Part shown: positions 1-6,151 of the stretch, one piece after another | Layout: each line of letters begins with the position of its first letter | How positions within the stretch are numbered: position 1 is the first letter of the stretch | Source of the DNA: Bordetella parapertussis | Lineage (GTDB): Bacteria; Pseudomonadota; Gammaproteobacteria; Burkholderiales; SG8-39 | DNA: 9,405 nucleotides | Assembly: GCA_945906975.1 (NCBI GenBank) | Contig: CAMDRY010000093.1 | Span: 1-9,405 of the forward strand | Reading direction: 5' to 3' | Translations under genes and position numbers: made by a program | Notes under the pieces: generated by a model | The model's database searches: none | Told to the model about the DNA's origin: nothing | What the model saw: the letters and a program-made list of their open reading frames with translations, nothing else

Positions 1-195
1 ATTGCCACCGACTACTACAAGGCGCGGCTCGAGCGCGAACCGCAGCTGCTGAAGCAGCGCCTCGAAGCCATTCCGGCCGGGCGCCTCGGCACTGAAGCGG
101 AAATCGCCGAGGTCATTGCCTTCCTCGCCACCACCTCGGCCACCTTCATCCAAGGCCACAACCTGGTGGTGGACGGCGGTTTCGTTATCCACTGA
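1..195 (+). CDS. C-terminal fragment of a short-chain dehydrogenase/reductase (SDR)
   Basis: An open frame runs from base 1 to a TGA at 193-195, giving the last 64 residues of a protein whose start lies outside the window. The tail has the pattern usual for classical SDR enzymes: a proline-glycine-arginine turn (IPAGRLGT), an acidic helix (EAEIAEVIAFLA), then FIQGHNLVVDGGF just before the end. The GHNLVVDGG segment is the conserved C-terminal strand and loop of FabG-like, NAD(P)-dependent oxidoreductases. The Rossmann glycine motif and the Ser-Tyr-Lys catalytic residues would be upstream and cannot be checked, so substrate and cofactor are unknown. The gene converges on the molybdenum hydroxylase operon, with 172 bp between the two stop codons and no convincing terminator there. 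Family assignment is firm; specific function is not. Confidence 0.9.
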   Translation: MATDYYKARLEREPQLLKQRLEAIPAGRLGTEAEIAEVIAFLATTSATFIQGHNLVVDGGFVIH

Positions 196-367
196 GTATT
201 AAGGCTGGCTCGGCCGCCACAGCGGCATACGCGTCGATTGCGGATGAAGTATTTCAACTGCGATGCGTGGCTGCAAACCCGCGCAGGCCGAAGCCGCCCC
301 GGTTGCCATCACCGCCTCGAAACGCCCGCCTGGCGCTGCTTTTCAGGCGATGGCTGGCGCAAGGCGT

Positions 368-2539
368 TCAGGCGGCGGCGATTCTTTCGCGCGTGATCGG
401 CAGTTCGCGGATGCGCACGCCGGCGATGTGGTGCAGGGCGTTGGCGATGGCCGCGGCGGTCTGGCCCATCACCGACTCGCCCGCGCCCACCGGCGGCTCG
501 TGCGGTCGGTCGATGAGGTGCACCTCCACCAGCGGCACCTCGGGGAAGGTCAGGATGGGGTACTGCTCCCAGTCGCGGCTGGTGACGCCCCGTTCGCCAA
601 AGCGCACCTGCTCCTTAAGCGTCCAGCTCACCGCCTGTACGATGCCGCCCTCGATCTGGTTGATGACGCCGTCCGGATTGAGTACCTGGCCCACGTCGAC
701 CGCGGCGATGACGCGCGTGACGCGCAGGTCCGGGTCGATTTCTATTTCGGCCACGACGGCCACATAGCTGTATTGGTTGCTCACCTGCGAGAAGGCCACG
801 CCGCGACCGGTGATGCCGTCGCTGTCGCCGGGTTGCCAGCCGGCTTTTTGCGCCACCAGTTCGATCACGGCAATGGCGCGCGGGTCGGTGAGATAACGCA
901 GCCGAAACGCCACCGGGTCGGCGCCGGAGGCAATGGCAAGTTCGTCCATGAAGGACTCGATCGCGAAAATATTGCCGTAGCCACCGAGTGAGCGCAGCGA
1001 TGACACGCGTAGCGGCCGCTCGGCCACCAGGTGCGATGTGGCGTGATGATTGGGAAAGTCGTAGGGCGCCACCGCGTTCATCGCCAGGCCGCCGCCACCG
1101 CCCTTGTTGCCGACCATGAGCTGGTCGTATTGCGGCGCGCGCGGCACCGGTTGCGCCAGATGCCAGGAGGCCAGCAGCGATGATTCATGCGCATCGGGCT
1201 TGCCCGAGCCGGGGCGGTGGCGGTAGCCGTTGCCCCAGACATCGTATTGCCAGTCGGTGACATTGCCTGCGGCATCAAGATCGGCGCACAGTTTCATCAG
1301 CATGGCCGAGCCGCTGGGCTCCCAGGCGAATTCGTCCTCGCGCATCCATTGCACCAAAACCGGCGCACCACCGGCGGCGCGCGACAGCAGCACGGCATCG
1401 AGCGCCACGTCGTCGGCGCCGTTATGGCCGAAGCAGCCGGCGCCCTGGGCGTGGTGCACGACGATGTGATCGGGCGGCACGCCCAGCACCAGCGCCAGTT
1501 CGTTGCGTAGCGGATACACGCCCTGCGTGTGCGACCACACCTCGATGTGACCGCGCCCGCTTTCGGCGATGCGCGCCAGCGCGCACGAAGGACCGATGGC
1601 GGCGTGGGCGAGGTAGGGCTTTTTGTATTCGGCCTCAAGCCGGCGCGTGCCGGCGCGCGTGGCCGGCGCGTCGGCGCGATCAAAGATCACCAGATCGCGC
1701 GTGGCGCGGCTCTGGAAATAATCGTAAAGGCCGGCCTCGTCGGTGGCGATGGCCTGCTCGCGCCACGTTGCCGCGGCGATGGCGGCGAGCCGCGCCTTTA
1801 CCGCCTGCTCTTCGCGCGTGGCGACGACGCCGATGAAATTGCCGTCCACCAACACGGCGACCACGCCGGGCAGCGCGCGCACCGACGCGGCGTCAAAGGC
1901 TAGCAGTTGGGCGTGGTCGCTGGGCGGACGCACGACGCGGCCGAACAGCATGCCCGGCAATGTCATGTCGTGCACAAAGCTTGGCATGCCAGTGACCTTG
2001 TGCCCGATGTCCAGGCGCGGCACCGGCTTGCCCACAAGCGTGTGTTGGTTCGGATTTTTTGGCACCACCGCGGCGCTCGCTTCGCGCTCGAGCCGCGTCG
2101 CGTGCGGCAGGTCCCAGTAGGTGATCCCTGTGGCGCCCGCAGTTGAATGGAATGCGCCGTCCTTGATGTGCAGCGTATCGGCAGCGCAGCCTAGCCGGGC
2201 GGCCGCAGCCTGCAGCAACAGGTGGCGCGCCTCGGCGCAGGCGTAACGCACCGCGAGGCCGCCCTCGTTGGCCGAACGGCTGCCCGAGGTCTGGCCCTCG
2301 TCGGGCGCGCGCGCGGTGTCGCCGCTGCAAAGCGTGAGTTGCGCCAGCGCGATGTCCAGTTCCTCGGCCGCCACCTGCGCCATGATCGTGGCCACGCCCT
2401 GGCCGATCTCGACCTTGCCGCTGAGCACCGTAACGGTGCGGCTGGAGTTGTCAAAGCAAAGCCACTGGCTGAGCCGGCGGTTGGCGTTGAGGCTGCCGGG
2501 CAGTTTGCGCGGGGCCGAAGGGGACGCTGGCGCGCTCAT
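368..2539 (-). CDS. Molybdopterin-binding large subunit of a xanthine dehydrogenase-family hydroxylase (IorB/NicB-like)
   Basis: A 723-residue protein of the two-subunit isoquinoline 1-oxidoreductase/nicotinate dehydrogenase branch, which hydroxylates aromatic or N-heteroaromatic carbons using water-derived oxygen at a molybdenum cofactor. The N-terminus carries the branch-typical GKVEIGQG (residues 41-48) and AEELD (58-62). A cofactor-binding QGAGCFGHNGADD lies at 365-377. A GGYGNIFAIESFMDELA-type stretch follows at 519-535. GGIVQAVSWTLKE is at 631-643 and PVGAGES at 683-689; E688 in GAGE is the expected catalytic glutamate. No twin-arginine signal is visible, so it is probably cytoplasmic. 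There is no C-terminal cytochrome c domain of the kind fused in Pseudomonas NicB. The ATG overlaps the stop of the [2Fe-2S] subunit gene as ATGA (2536-2539), implying translational coupling. Family is secure; the substrate cannot be read from the sequence. Confidence 0.92.
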   Translation of the reverse strand: MSAPASPSAPRKLPGSLNANRRLSQWLCFDNSSRTVTVLSGKVEIGQGVATIMAQVAAEELDIALAQLTLCSGDTARAPDEGQTSGSRSANEGGLAVRYACAEARHLLLQAAAARLGCAADTLHIKDGAFHSTAGATGITYWDLPHATRLEREASAAVVPKNPNQHTLVGKPVPRLDIGHKVTGMPSFVHDMTLPGMLFGRVVRPPSDHAQLLAFDAASVRALPGVVAVLVDGNFIGVVATREEQAVKARLAAIAAATWREQAIATDEAGLYDYFQSRATRDLVIFDRADAPATRAGTRRLEAEYKKPYLAHAAIGPSCALARIAESGRGHIEVWSHTQGVYPLRNELALVLGVPPDHIVVHHAQGAGCFGHNGADDVALDAVLLSRAAGGAPVLVQWMREDEFAWEPSGSAMLMKLCADLDAAGNVTDWQYDVWGNGYRHRPGSGKPDAHESSLLASWHLAQPVPRAPQYDQLMVGNKGGGGGLAMNAVAPYDFPNHHATSHLVAERPLRVSSLRSLGGYGNIFAIESFMDELAIASGADPVAFRLRYLTDPRAIAVIELVAQKAGWQPGDSDGITGRGVAFSQVSNQYSYVAVVAEIEIDPDLRVTRVIAAVDVGQVLNPDGVINQIEGGIVQAVSWTLKEQVRFGERGVTSRDWEQYPILTFPEVPLVEVHLIDRPHEPPVGAGESVMGQTAAAIANALHHIAGVRIRELPITRERIAAA

Positions 2540-3024
2540 GCCGCGCTGCCGGCAAGTTCAAGCGCCGCGCGCCGCACCGCCTTGATGATGCGCGTGTGGG
2601 TGCCGCAGCGGCACAGGTTGCCCGCCAGCGCTGCGCGGATCTGGGCGTCGCTCGGGTCGGGCGTCTCGTCCAGCAATGCGGTGGCGCTGACAATCATGCC
2701 GCTGATGCAATAGCCGCACTGCGCCGCCTGCTCGGCGATGAAGGCGCGCTGCACCAAGCCGGGCGCATCGGGCGTTCCCAGACCTTCGATGGTGGTGATG
2801 GATTTGCCGGCCGCAGCCCATAGCGGCGTGTCGCAGGACATCACGTTGCGGCCGTCCATGAGCACCATGCAGGCGCCGCACTGGCCGATGCCGCAACCGA
2901 ATTTGCTGCCCTTGAGTTGCAAGTCGTTGCGCAATATGTACAACAATGGCGTGTCGTGCGCCGCCTGCACCGTGTGCTCGGTGCCGTTGACGCTGAGGCG
3001 TATTGGTTCGGGTAGGACTGGCAT
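2536..3024 (-). CDS. [2Fe-2S] small subunit of the molybdenum hydroxylase (IorA/NicA-like)
   Basis: A 162-residue ferredoxin-type subunit that passes electrons away from the molybdenum centre of its partner. The plant-type cluster ligands are C44, C49, C52 and C64 ([10 protein letters not shown], then MSC). The second, helical-domain cluster ligands are C103, C106, C138 and C140 (QCGYC and LCRCG). All eight cysteines are present, and the length matches the usual 150-170 residues. It is the first gene of the operon, and its TGA overlaps the ATG of the large subunit. The start at 3024 is chosen because the protein begins just before the conserved beta strand (IRLSVNG) and no in-frame upstream start improves it. 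No good Shine-Dalgarno sequence precedes it, so initiation may be weak or helped by leader structure. No FAD subunit is adjacent, as expected for the IorAB type. Confidence 0.95.
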   Translation of the reverse strand: MPVLPEPIRLSVNGTEHTVQAAHDTPLLYILRNDLQLKGSKFGCGIGQCGACMVLMDGRNVMSCDTPLWAAAGKSITTIEGLGTPDAPGLVQRAFIAEQAAQCGYCISGMIVSATALLDETPDPSDAQIRAALAGNLCRCGTHTRIIKAVRRAALELAGSAA

Positions 3025-3056
3025 GATGGGTTCGGGTTAAGCTAGGGGCGGGACAG

Positions 3057-3079
3057 GTTTCAGAGCAAAGGCCTGAAAC
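3057..3079. repeat. Inverted repeat in hydroxylase operon leader
   Basis: GTTTCAG at 3057-3063 and CTGAAAC at 3073-3079 form a perfect 7-bp inverted repeat with a 9-base spacer, centred about 43 bp upstream of the [2Fe-2S] subunit start. It could be an operator or a leader-RNA hairpin; there is no T-run to make it a terminator. Confidence 0.45.
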
Positions 3080-3132
3080 TTGCCATGATGGCGTGATAAT
3101 TGCCAGATATTTACTGAATTTTTCGGCGCCTG

Positions 3133-3162
3133 GATGTTTCGCGATGTTTCGCGATGTTTCGC
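3133..3162. repeat. Three perfect tandem 10-bp repeats
   Basis: The unit GATGTTTCGC occurs three times in a row without mismatch (3133-3142, 3143-3152, 3153-3162). The last copy runs into GAAATG, creating the perfect palindrome TTTCGCGAAA at 3157-3166. A 10-bp period is close to one helical turn, so identical half-sites would sit on the same face of the DNA. It lies in the divergent control region, about 110 bp from the hydroxylase start and 150 bp from the Bug receptor start. Confidence 0.85.
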
Positions 3163-3193
3163 GAAATGTTTTTTCAAGGAATTTTGCTTCAAC

Positions 3194-3245
3194 ATGTGGT
3201 GTAAATACGTGGTGCAAATACCTGGTGCAAATACGTGGTGCAAAT
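3194..3245. repeat. Four tandem 13-bp repeats (iteron-like)
   Basis: The unit ACGTGGTGCAAAT is exact at 3207-3219 and 3233-3245. The copy at 3220-3232 differs by one base (ACCTGG...), and the first copy at 3194-3206 differs by two (ATGTGGTGTAAAT). The array ends 64 bp before the ATG of Bug receptor 1, a position suited to an activator or repressor site for that gene. The region is not coding: the frames across it differ in protein character from any neighbour and lack a ribosome site. Confidence 0.88.
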
Positions 3246-3294
3246 AACGCAGCGCTGAAGTTTAAGTTTATTGCATGCAGTCTTCAATTTAAAT

Positions 3295-3300
3295 AAAGGA
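3295..3300 (+). promoter_or_regulatory. Ribosome binding site of Bug receptor 1
   Basis: AAAGGA lies 9 bases before the ATG at 3310. It decides the start: an in-frame TTG at 3271 would add 13 residues in front of the signal peptide, and this site would then lie inside the coding region. Confidence 0.7.
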
Positions 3301-3309
3301 AACCGTCGC

Positions 3310-4296
3310 ATGATACGCACGCATGAAATTTTCCGTCTGGCCGGCCTCGCCGCTTTGTTGCTGTGCCTTCCGTCACTGGTGCAGGCGCAGGCCCCTCCCT
3401 GGCCGAACAAGCCCATTCGCATGGTGGCGCCCTTCTCCCCCGGCGGCGCGGTCGATGTGCTGGCCCGCCCGCTGGCGCAAAAGCTCGGCGAGGCGCTGGG
3501 CCAGCCCGTGGTGGTCGAGAACCGTCCCGGCAGCAACGGCACCATCGGCTTCAATAACATCGCCAAGTCGCAGCCCGACGGTTACTCACTGCTCGCGGGC
3601 ACGATGAACAACTACGTCATCAACCTGTTCAGCAAAGACGTGCCCTACGACCCGATGAAGGAGTTGGTGGCCATCACCGACATCGCCTACGCGTCCGCGC
3701 TGGTGGTGGTGCATCCGTCCCTGCCGGTGAACTCCATGCGCGAGTTGATCGACTACGGCAGGAAGAATCCGGGCAAACTTTTTTACGGCACCATCGGTGT
3801 CGGCTCCAACCAGCACGTTGGCGGGGTGCTGTTGACACAACTGACCGGGGTGGAGGTGACGCACGTCGCCTACAAGGGAGGCAGCAGTGCGCTCGTTGAT
3901 GTGCTGGCAGGCCAGATTCCGATGGCCATCCTCACCGCCTCAACGGTGCTGCCGCATGTGCGTTCGGGCAAGTTGCGCGCCCTTGGCGTGATGGAAGCCA
4001 GGCGCTTGCAGTCGGATCCGAACATACCGACCGTGCGCGAGTCCATTCCGGGCTACAACATGCCGGACCTGTGGTTTGGTGTGATGGCCCCGGCCGGCCT
4101 GCCGCGCCCTATCGTCGATCGGCTCAATACCGAAGTGCGCAGGATCGTCAACACGCCCGAATACAAGGCGCAGATGGAGGGGCTGGGTTTTACCATCACC
4201 CCGGGCCGGTCGCCGGAGGAGTTTCTCAACGCGATCAAGGCCGACAGCGAAGTGTTCCGCAAGATCGCGACAGCGGCGAAAATCACGCCGGAGTAA
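3310..4296 (+). CDS. Bug/TctC-family periplasmic solute-binding receptor 1
   Basis: A 328-residue periplasmic receptor of the tripartite tricarboxylate transporter (TTT) family. Such proteins bind small carboxylates or related metabolites for uptake or sensing. Residues 1-28 form a signal peptide: a basic start, a leucine-rich core and a likely cleavage after VQAQA. The mature protein opens with WPNKPIRMVAPFSPGGAVDV (31-50), the classical Bug start; the PGG-x-x-D loop (45-49) contributes to the ligand pocket. VENRPGSNGTIG (69-80) and THVAYKGGSSALVDVLAGQI (184-203) are further family signatures. Length is standard. It is transcribed divergently from the molybdenum hydroxylase operon, which suggests that its ligand is the hydroxylase substrate or product (inference). 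No TctA/TctB permease is adjacent, as is common for Bug genes. A strong terminator follows the stop codon. Confidence 0.95.
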   Translation: MIRTHEIFRLAGLAALLLCLPSLVQAQAPPWPNKPIRMVAPFSPGGAVDVLARPLAQKLGEALGQPVVVENRPGSNGTIGFNNIAKSQPDGYSLLAGTMNNYVINLFSKDVPYDPMKELVAITDIAYASALVVVHPSLPVNSMRELIDYGRKNPGKLFYGTIGVGSNQHVGGVLLTQLTGVEVTHVAYKGGSSALVDVLAGQIPMAILTASTVLPHVRSGKLRALGVMEARRLQSDPNIPTVRESIPGYNMPDLWFGVMAPAGLPRPIVDRLNTEVRRIVNTPEYKAQMEGLGFTITPGRSPEEFLNAIKADSEVFRKIATAAKITPE

Positions 4297-4300
4297 ACAC

Positions 4301-4350
4301 AAATCGCCCGGAAATGCCCGCCTGACGGGCTTTTCCGGGCGATTTTTCTG
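4301..4350. terminator. Bidirectional intrinsic terminator between convergent genes
   Basis: Bases 4301-4314 pair perfectly with 4332-4345 (14 bp, AAATCGCCCGGAAA and its complement). After one T-T mismatch, GCCCG (4316-4320) pairs with CGGGC (4326-4330) around a 5-base loop. Both outer stem ends are A or T runs, so the hairpin gives a U-tract in either direction. It starts 4 bases after the Bug receptor 1 stop and ends about 20 bases before the DoxX stop on the opposite strand. Confidence 0.9.
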
Positions 4351-4370
4351 CTTGCCGCGTTTTGCCCGGA

Positions 4371-4823
4371 TTACAGTTCGACGCCGAACTTGCGATCGAT
4401 AGAATATTCGCCGCCGCCCTTCATCCAGATGGCCAGCGATACCAGCCCCCACAGCAGCGCATATTCATAGCCGCGCGCGAGCCAGCCAAAACCGTTGGGG
4501 ATGTAGATGTTCACGATCACCAGCATCTCGATGGTGATGGCCGCGGCCCAGAAACGCGTGAGGAGTCCGGCCGCCATGCAGATACCGCCGATGAACTCCA
4601 CCACCAGCAAGGTCCAGAAAATAAGCAGCGCGGGCTCCAGTCCCATCTTGGAGAACAACGGCACAAAGGTCTCTGGCCCCTTGCTCACCTTGCCCCAGCC
4701 ATGCACGGCCAGGATCAGGCCGGAGGCGCAGCGCACCAAGGGCCAGGCGAGCGGTGTGATGCTGTCATACAAGGGCTGCAGTGCGGGAAACAGCAACCGG
4801 GGCGTGCGCTTTTCTTCGAACAT
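4371..4823 (-). CDS. DoxX-family integral membrane protein
   Basis: A 150-residue membrane protein of the DoxX/DoxD superfamily. Four hydrophobic segments are visible at about residues 26-44, 63-83, 90-110 and 120-135. The family-type features are RCASGLILAVHGWGKV (31-46) after helix 1, VVEFIGGICMAAGLLTR (74-90), and the glycine/charged loop RGYEYALLWG (117-126). DoxX proteins are linked variously to quinol oxidation, thiosulfate or thiol stress and membrane redox modules; no specific role can be set here. The start at 4823 is chosen because AAAGAGGAG stands about 8 bases before it. The open frame extends further upstream, but that part is the remains of a Bug receptor and is not a plausible N-terminus. 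The gene converges on Bug receptor 1 across a shared terminator. Confidence 0.88.
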   Translation of the reverse strand: MFEEKRTPRLLFPALQPLYDSITPLAWPLVRCASGLILAVHGWGKVSKGPETFVPLFSKMGLEPALLIFWTLLVVEFIGGICMAAGLLTRFWAAAITIEMLVIVNIYIPNGFGWLARGYEYALLWGLVSLAIWMKGGGEYSIDRKFGVEL

Positions 4824-4831
4824 GGGGTATC

Positions 4832-4840
4832 TCCTCTTTG
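4832..4840 (-). promoter_or_regulatory. Ribosome binding site of the DoxX gene
   Basis: On the minus strand, CAAAGAGGAG precedes ATACCCC and the ATG at 4823. This strong site separates the true DoxX start from the longer open frame that reads through from the upstream pseudogene. Confidence 0.8.
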
Positions 4841-4896
4841 GAATTTTTAGAATACGGTTCGGCGTGGTTTGTCCATGCCCCATTTTTTGTTTCCGC

Positions 4897-4902
4897 AGTA
4901 TA
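4897..4902 (-). promoter_or_regulatory. Possible -10 element for the DoxX gene
   Basis: TATACT on the minus strand matches the sigma70 -10 consensus at five of six positions and lies about 75 bases before the DoxX ATG, just past the pseudogene stop. No clear -35 hexamer stands at 16-18 bp spacing, so this is only a candidate. Since the GST terminator lies upstream, DoxX probably needs its own promoter. Confidence 0.3.
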
Positions 4903-4906
4903 GCGG

Positions 4907-5210
4907 CTATCGCGCGGCCGCAGCCAGCACGCCGAACACCACGCCGGCCTTGACCTTCGGGAAAGCCCGGTTCGGCAAAGGTCGGAATCTCCGGCGCCTG
5001 TTCCGAGCGTCCTTCGCGCATGATGGCGATGAGCCTCGCGCGGCCGTCCCTGGCCAGCGGCAGCGCCGTCACGGTGAGCGCGCAGAACACCTGTATTTCG
5101 CCGCGTATCAGGTCGGTGATGGCCGGTGCGGCACCCTTGTAGGGCCCGTCGGTCATGCGCAGCCCCAGTTCGGCATTCATGCATTCGGTCACTTGATGGT
5201 CGGATGATGT
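4907..5210 (-). pseudogene. Frameshifted and doubly truncated Bug/TctC receptor remnant
   Basis: On the minus strand this stretch encodes the central and C-terminal core of a Bug receptor: MNAELGLRMTDGPYKGAAP, then ITDLIRGEIQVFC, LIAIMREGRSEQAPEIPTFA and EPGFP. At about 4958-4964 the homology moves to another frame, which continues KVKAGVVFGVLAAAAR and then meets TAG at 4907-4909. Intact Bug proteins continue there with about 60 more residues after VFGVLAPAGTPR. About half of the N-terminal domain and the signal peptide are also missing. Upstream of about 5210 the frame soon meets a stop and I see no further family motif. The remnant sits between the GST terminator and the DoxX promoter region and has no visible ribosome site of its own. 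It is most likely a decaying paralogue or a recombination scar. Its ligand class cannot be told. Confidence 0.82.
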
Positions 5211-5278
5211 CTGGAAACGCGCTCCAGGCGGGCATCTTCAGCTTGTTTGCGCGTTCAAGTTCGAAGCGCGACGGGCGT

Positions 5279-5304
5279 AAAAAAAGGGGCGAAACGCCCC
5301 TTTT
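5279..5304 (-). terminator. Intrinsic terminator of the GST gene
   Basis: AAAAGGGGCG (5282-5291) and CGCCCCTTTT (5295-5304) form a perfect 10-bp stem with a 3-base loop. Read on the minus strand it is followed by a seven-T run (5279-5285), 20 bases after the GST stop codon. This is a textbook rho-independent terminator and separates GST from the downstream pseudogene and DoxX. Confidence 0.93.
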
Positions 5305-5324
5305 GATTTGTGCGGGTGAGGCGA

Positions 5325-5939
5325 TCAGAGCTTCACGCCCTCGTCGGCCATCACGCGCTGCACCGCCGGGCGTTGCGCCATGCGCTGCACCGCCGCCGTG
5401 TAGTTTTTAAGTTCGGCCACCGGCAGCTCGCGTTTGACGCCCCAGGTGTAGAACACAAAGGCGTAGGCATCGAGCACCGAATACGTGCCGGTCAGCCATT
5501 CCTTGCCGGCGTACATGCCGTCGATTTGCTTGAGGTAGTCGTGAAAGGTCTTCTTGCCCATGGCCTGGATGCCGGGGAAGGCCGACTCGTCGGCGGTGTA
5601 GCGCGCCGGGCGGCCGATGTGACCGTGGGCCGGGTGCACGCTGGCGGCAAAAAAGCCGATCACCGACAGGGCCTGCGCGTCCTTGATCGGGTCGGTCGGC
5701 CACATGCCAAAGCGCTTGCCGAGAAAGGGCATGATTGCGGTGTTCTCGGTCAGCGGTGCGCCGTCATCGAGCAGTAACGCCGGCACGCGGCCAAGCGGAT
5801 GGATTTTCTTGTAATCGGCGGTCAGTTGCTCGCCCTTGGACAGGTCGACTTTGGTTGGTGTGTACTTTTCGCCCGACTCTTCGAGCGCGATGTGGGCGGC
5901 CATGGAACAGGCGCCGGGGGCGTAGAACAGGGTCAGCAT
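5325..5939 (-). CDS. Glutathione S-transferase, Beta-class-like
   Basis: A 204-residue cytosolic GST of usual length. The N-terminal thioredoxin-like domain begins MLTLFYAPGACSMAAHIALE. C11 sits where Beta-class bacterial GSTs such as BphK and Proteus GST carry their catalytic cysteine (Cys10). The cis-proline is at V52-P53 (GRVPALLLDDG), and the glutathione gamma-glutamyl contact is near T64-E65-N66, with N where S is more common. The helical domain has HPAHGHIG (102-109), matching the Beta-class histidine region, and the folding N-cap box GTYSVLDAYAF (151-161). AAGGAG lies about 8 bases before the ATG. Beta-class GSTs detoxify electrophiles or take part in aromatic breakdown; substrate is unknown here. 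It ends in its own terminator. Family call is secure; subclass is fairly sure. Confidence 0.93.
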   Translation of the reverse strand: MLTLFYAPGACSMAAHIALEESGEKYTPTKVDLSKGEQLTADYKKIHPLGRVPALLLDDGAPLTENTAIMPFLGKRFGMWPTDPIKDAQALSVIGFFAASVHPAHGHIGRPARYTADESAFPGIQAMGKKTFHDYLKQIDGMYAGKEWLTGTYSVLDAYAFVFYTWGVKRELPVAELKNYTAAVQRMAQRPAVQRVMADEGVKL

Positions 5940-5965
5940 GAATTCTCTCCTTGATGTGGGCTTGC

Positions 5966-5995
5966 GTGTTCGTGTGATTGGTGTTCGTGTGATTG
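5966..5995. repeat. Perfect 15-bp tandem duplication in the GST leader
   Basis: GTGTTCGTGTGATTG is present at 5966-5980 and again, exactly and directly adjoining, at 5981-5995. It lies 27-56 bases upstream of the GST start, between the candidate -10 element and the ribosome site, so it would be in the leader RNA or overlap the transcription start. Confidence 0.9.
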
Positions 5996-6008
5996 TTGCT
6001 TCCAGCGC

Positions 6009-6014
6009 ATTCTA
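6009..6014 (-). promoter_or_regulatory. Candidate -10 element for the GST gene
   Basis: On the minus strand TAGAAT (within GCGCGGTAGAATG) resembles the sigma70 -10 box and lies 70 bases before the GST ATG. The same block, with one change, recurs on this strand at 6106-6118 as GCGCGTTAGAATG. No clear -35 box was found at normal spacing for either. Confidence 0.35.
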
Positions 6015-6151
6015 CCGCGCAGCCATCCGGAGCCCGCAGTATTCGTGTGCGAACCCTGCGCTAAGCCAAGCGCAAACGGAAGAACAGGCCGCTTGGGCAG
6101 GCCGCCATTCTAACGCGCTGTCGGGCACGTCGCCGTGGTGTGATAACGGTT

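Larger units (their letters stand above)
3025..3309. promoter_or_regulatory. Divergent intergenic control region between hydroxylase operon and Bug receptor 1
   Basis: This 285-bp stretch separates the start codons of two divergent genes and must hold promoters for both. It is visibly richer in A and T than the flanking coding DNA, especially from about 3095 to 3300. Seen directly: an inverted repeat at 3057-3079, a near-palindrome GCCATGATGGC at 3082-3092, three 10-bp repeats at 3133-3162 and four 13-bp repeats at 3194-3245. I could not place a convincing sigma70 -35/-10 pair for either direction. No regulator gene is nearby, so the cognate factor would be encoded elsewhere. Confidence 0.6.

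Noticed and set aside
327..349. Hairpin CGCCTG...CAGGCG as terminator between the SDR and hydroxylase genes
   Set aside because: Only a 6-bp stem with an 11-base loop and no T-run on either strand; too weak to call.
263..991. Long open frame on the + strand opposite the molybdopterin subunit
   Set aside because: It is antisense to a clearly recognisable enzyme; its protein is rich in H, R, G and A with no motif, as expected for the shadow of a GC-rich gene.
2558..3217. 219-codon minus-strand open frame overlapping the [2Fe-2S] subunit
   Set aside because: It lies in another frame of a gene with all eight cluster cysteines and crosses the tandem repeats; it has no motif of its own.
3133..3245. 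CRISPR array
   Set aside because: The units are only 10 and 13 bp long and directly adjoining, without spacers, and no cas gene is near.
3271..3309. TTG start at 3271 that would lengthen Bug receptor 1 by 13 residues
   Set aside because: The ribosome site AAAGGA at 3295-3300 and the signal peptide architecture both favour the ATG at 3310.
4824..5192. DoxX as a 273-residue protein with a long N-terminal extension
   Set aside because: The extension is a frameshifted Bug receptor fragment; a strong ribosome site stands directly before the DoxX ATG at 4823.
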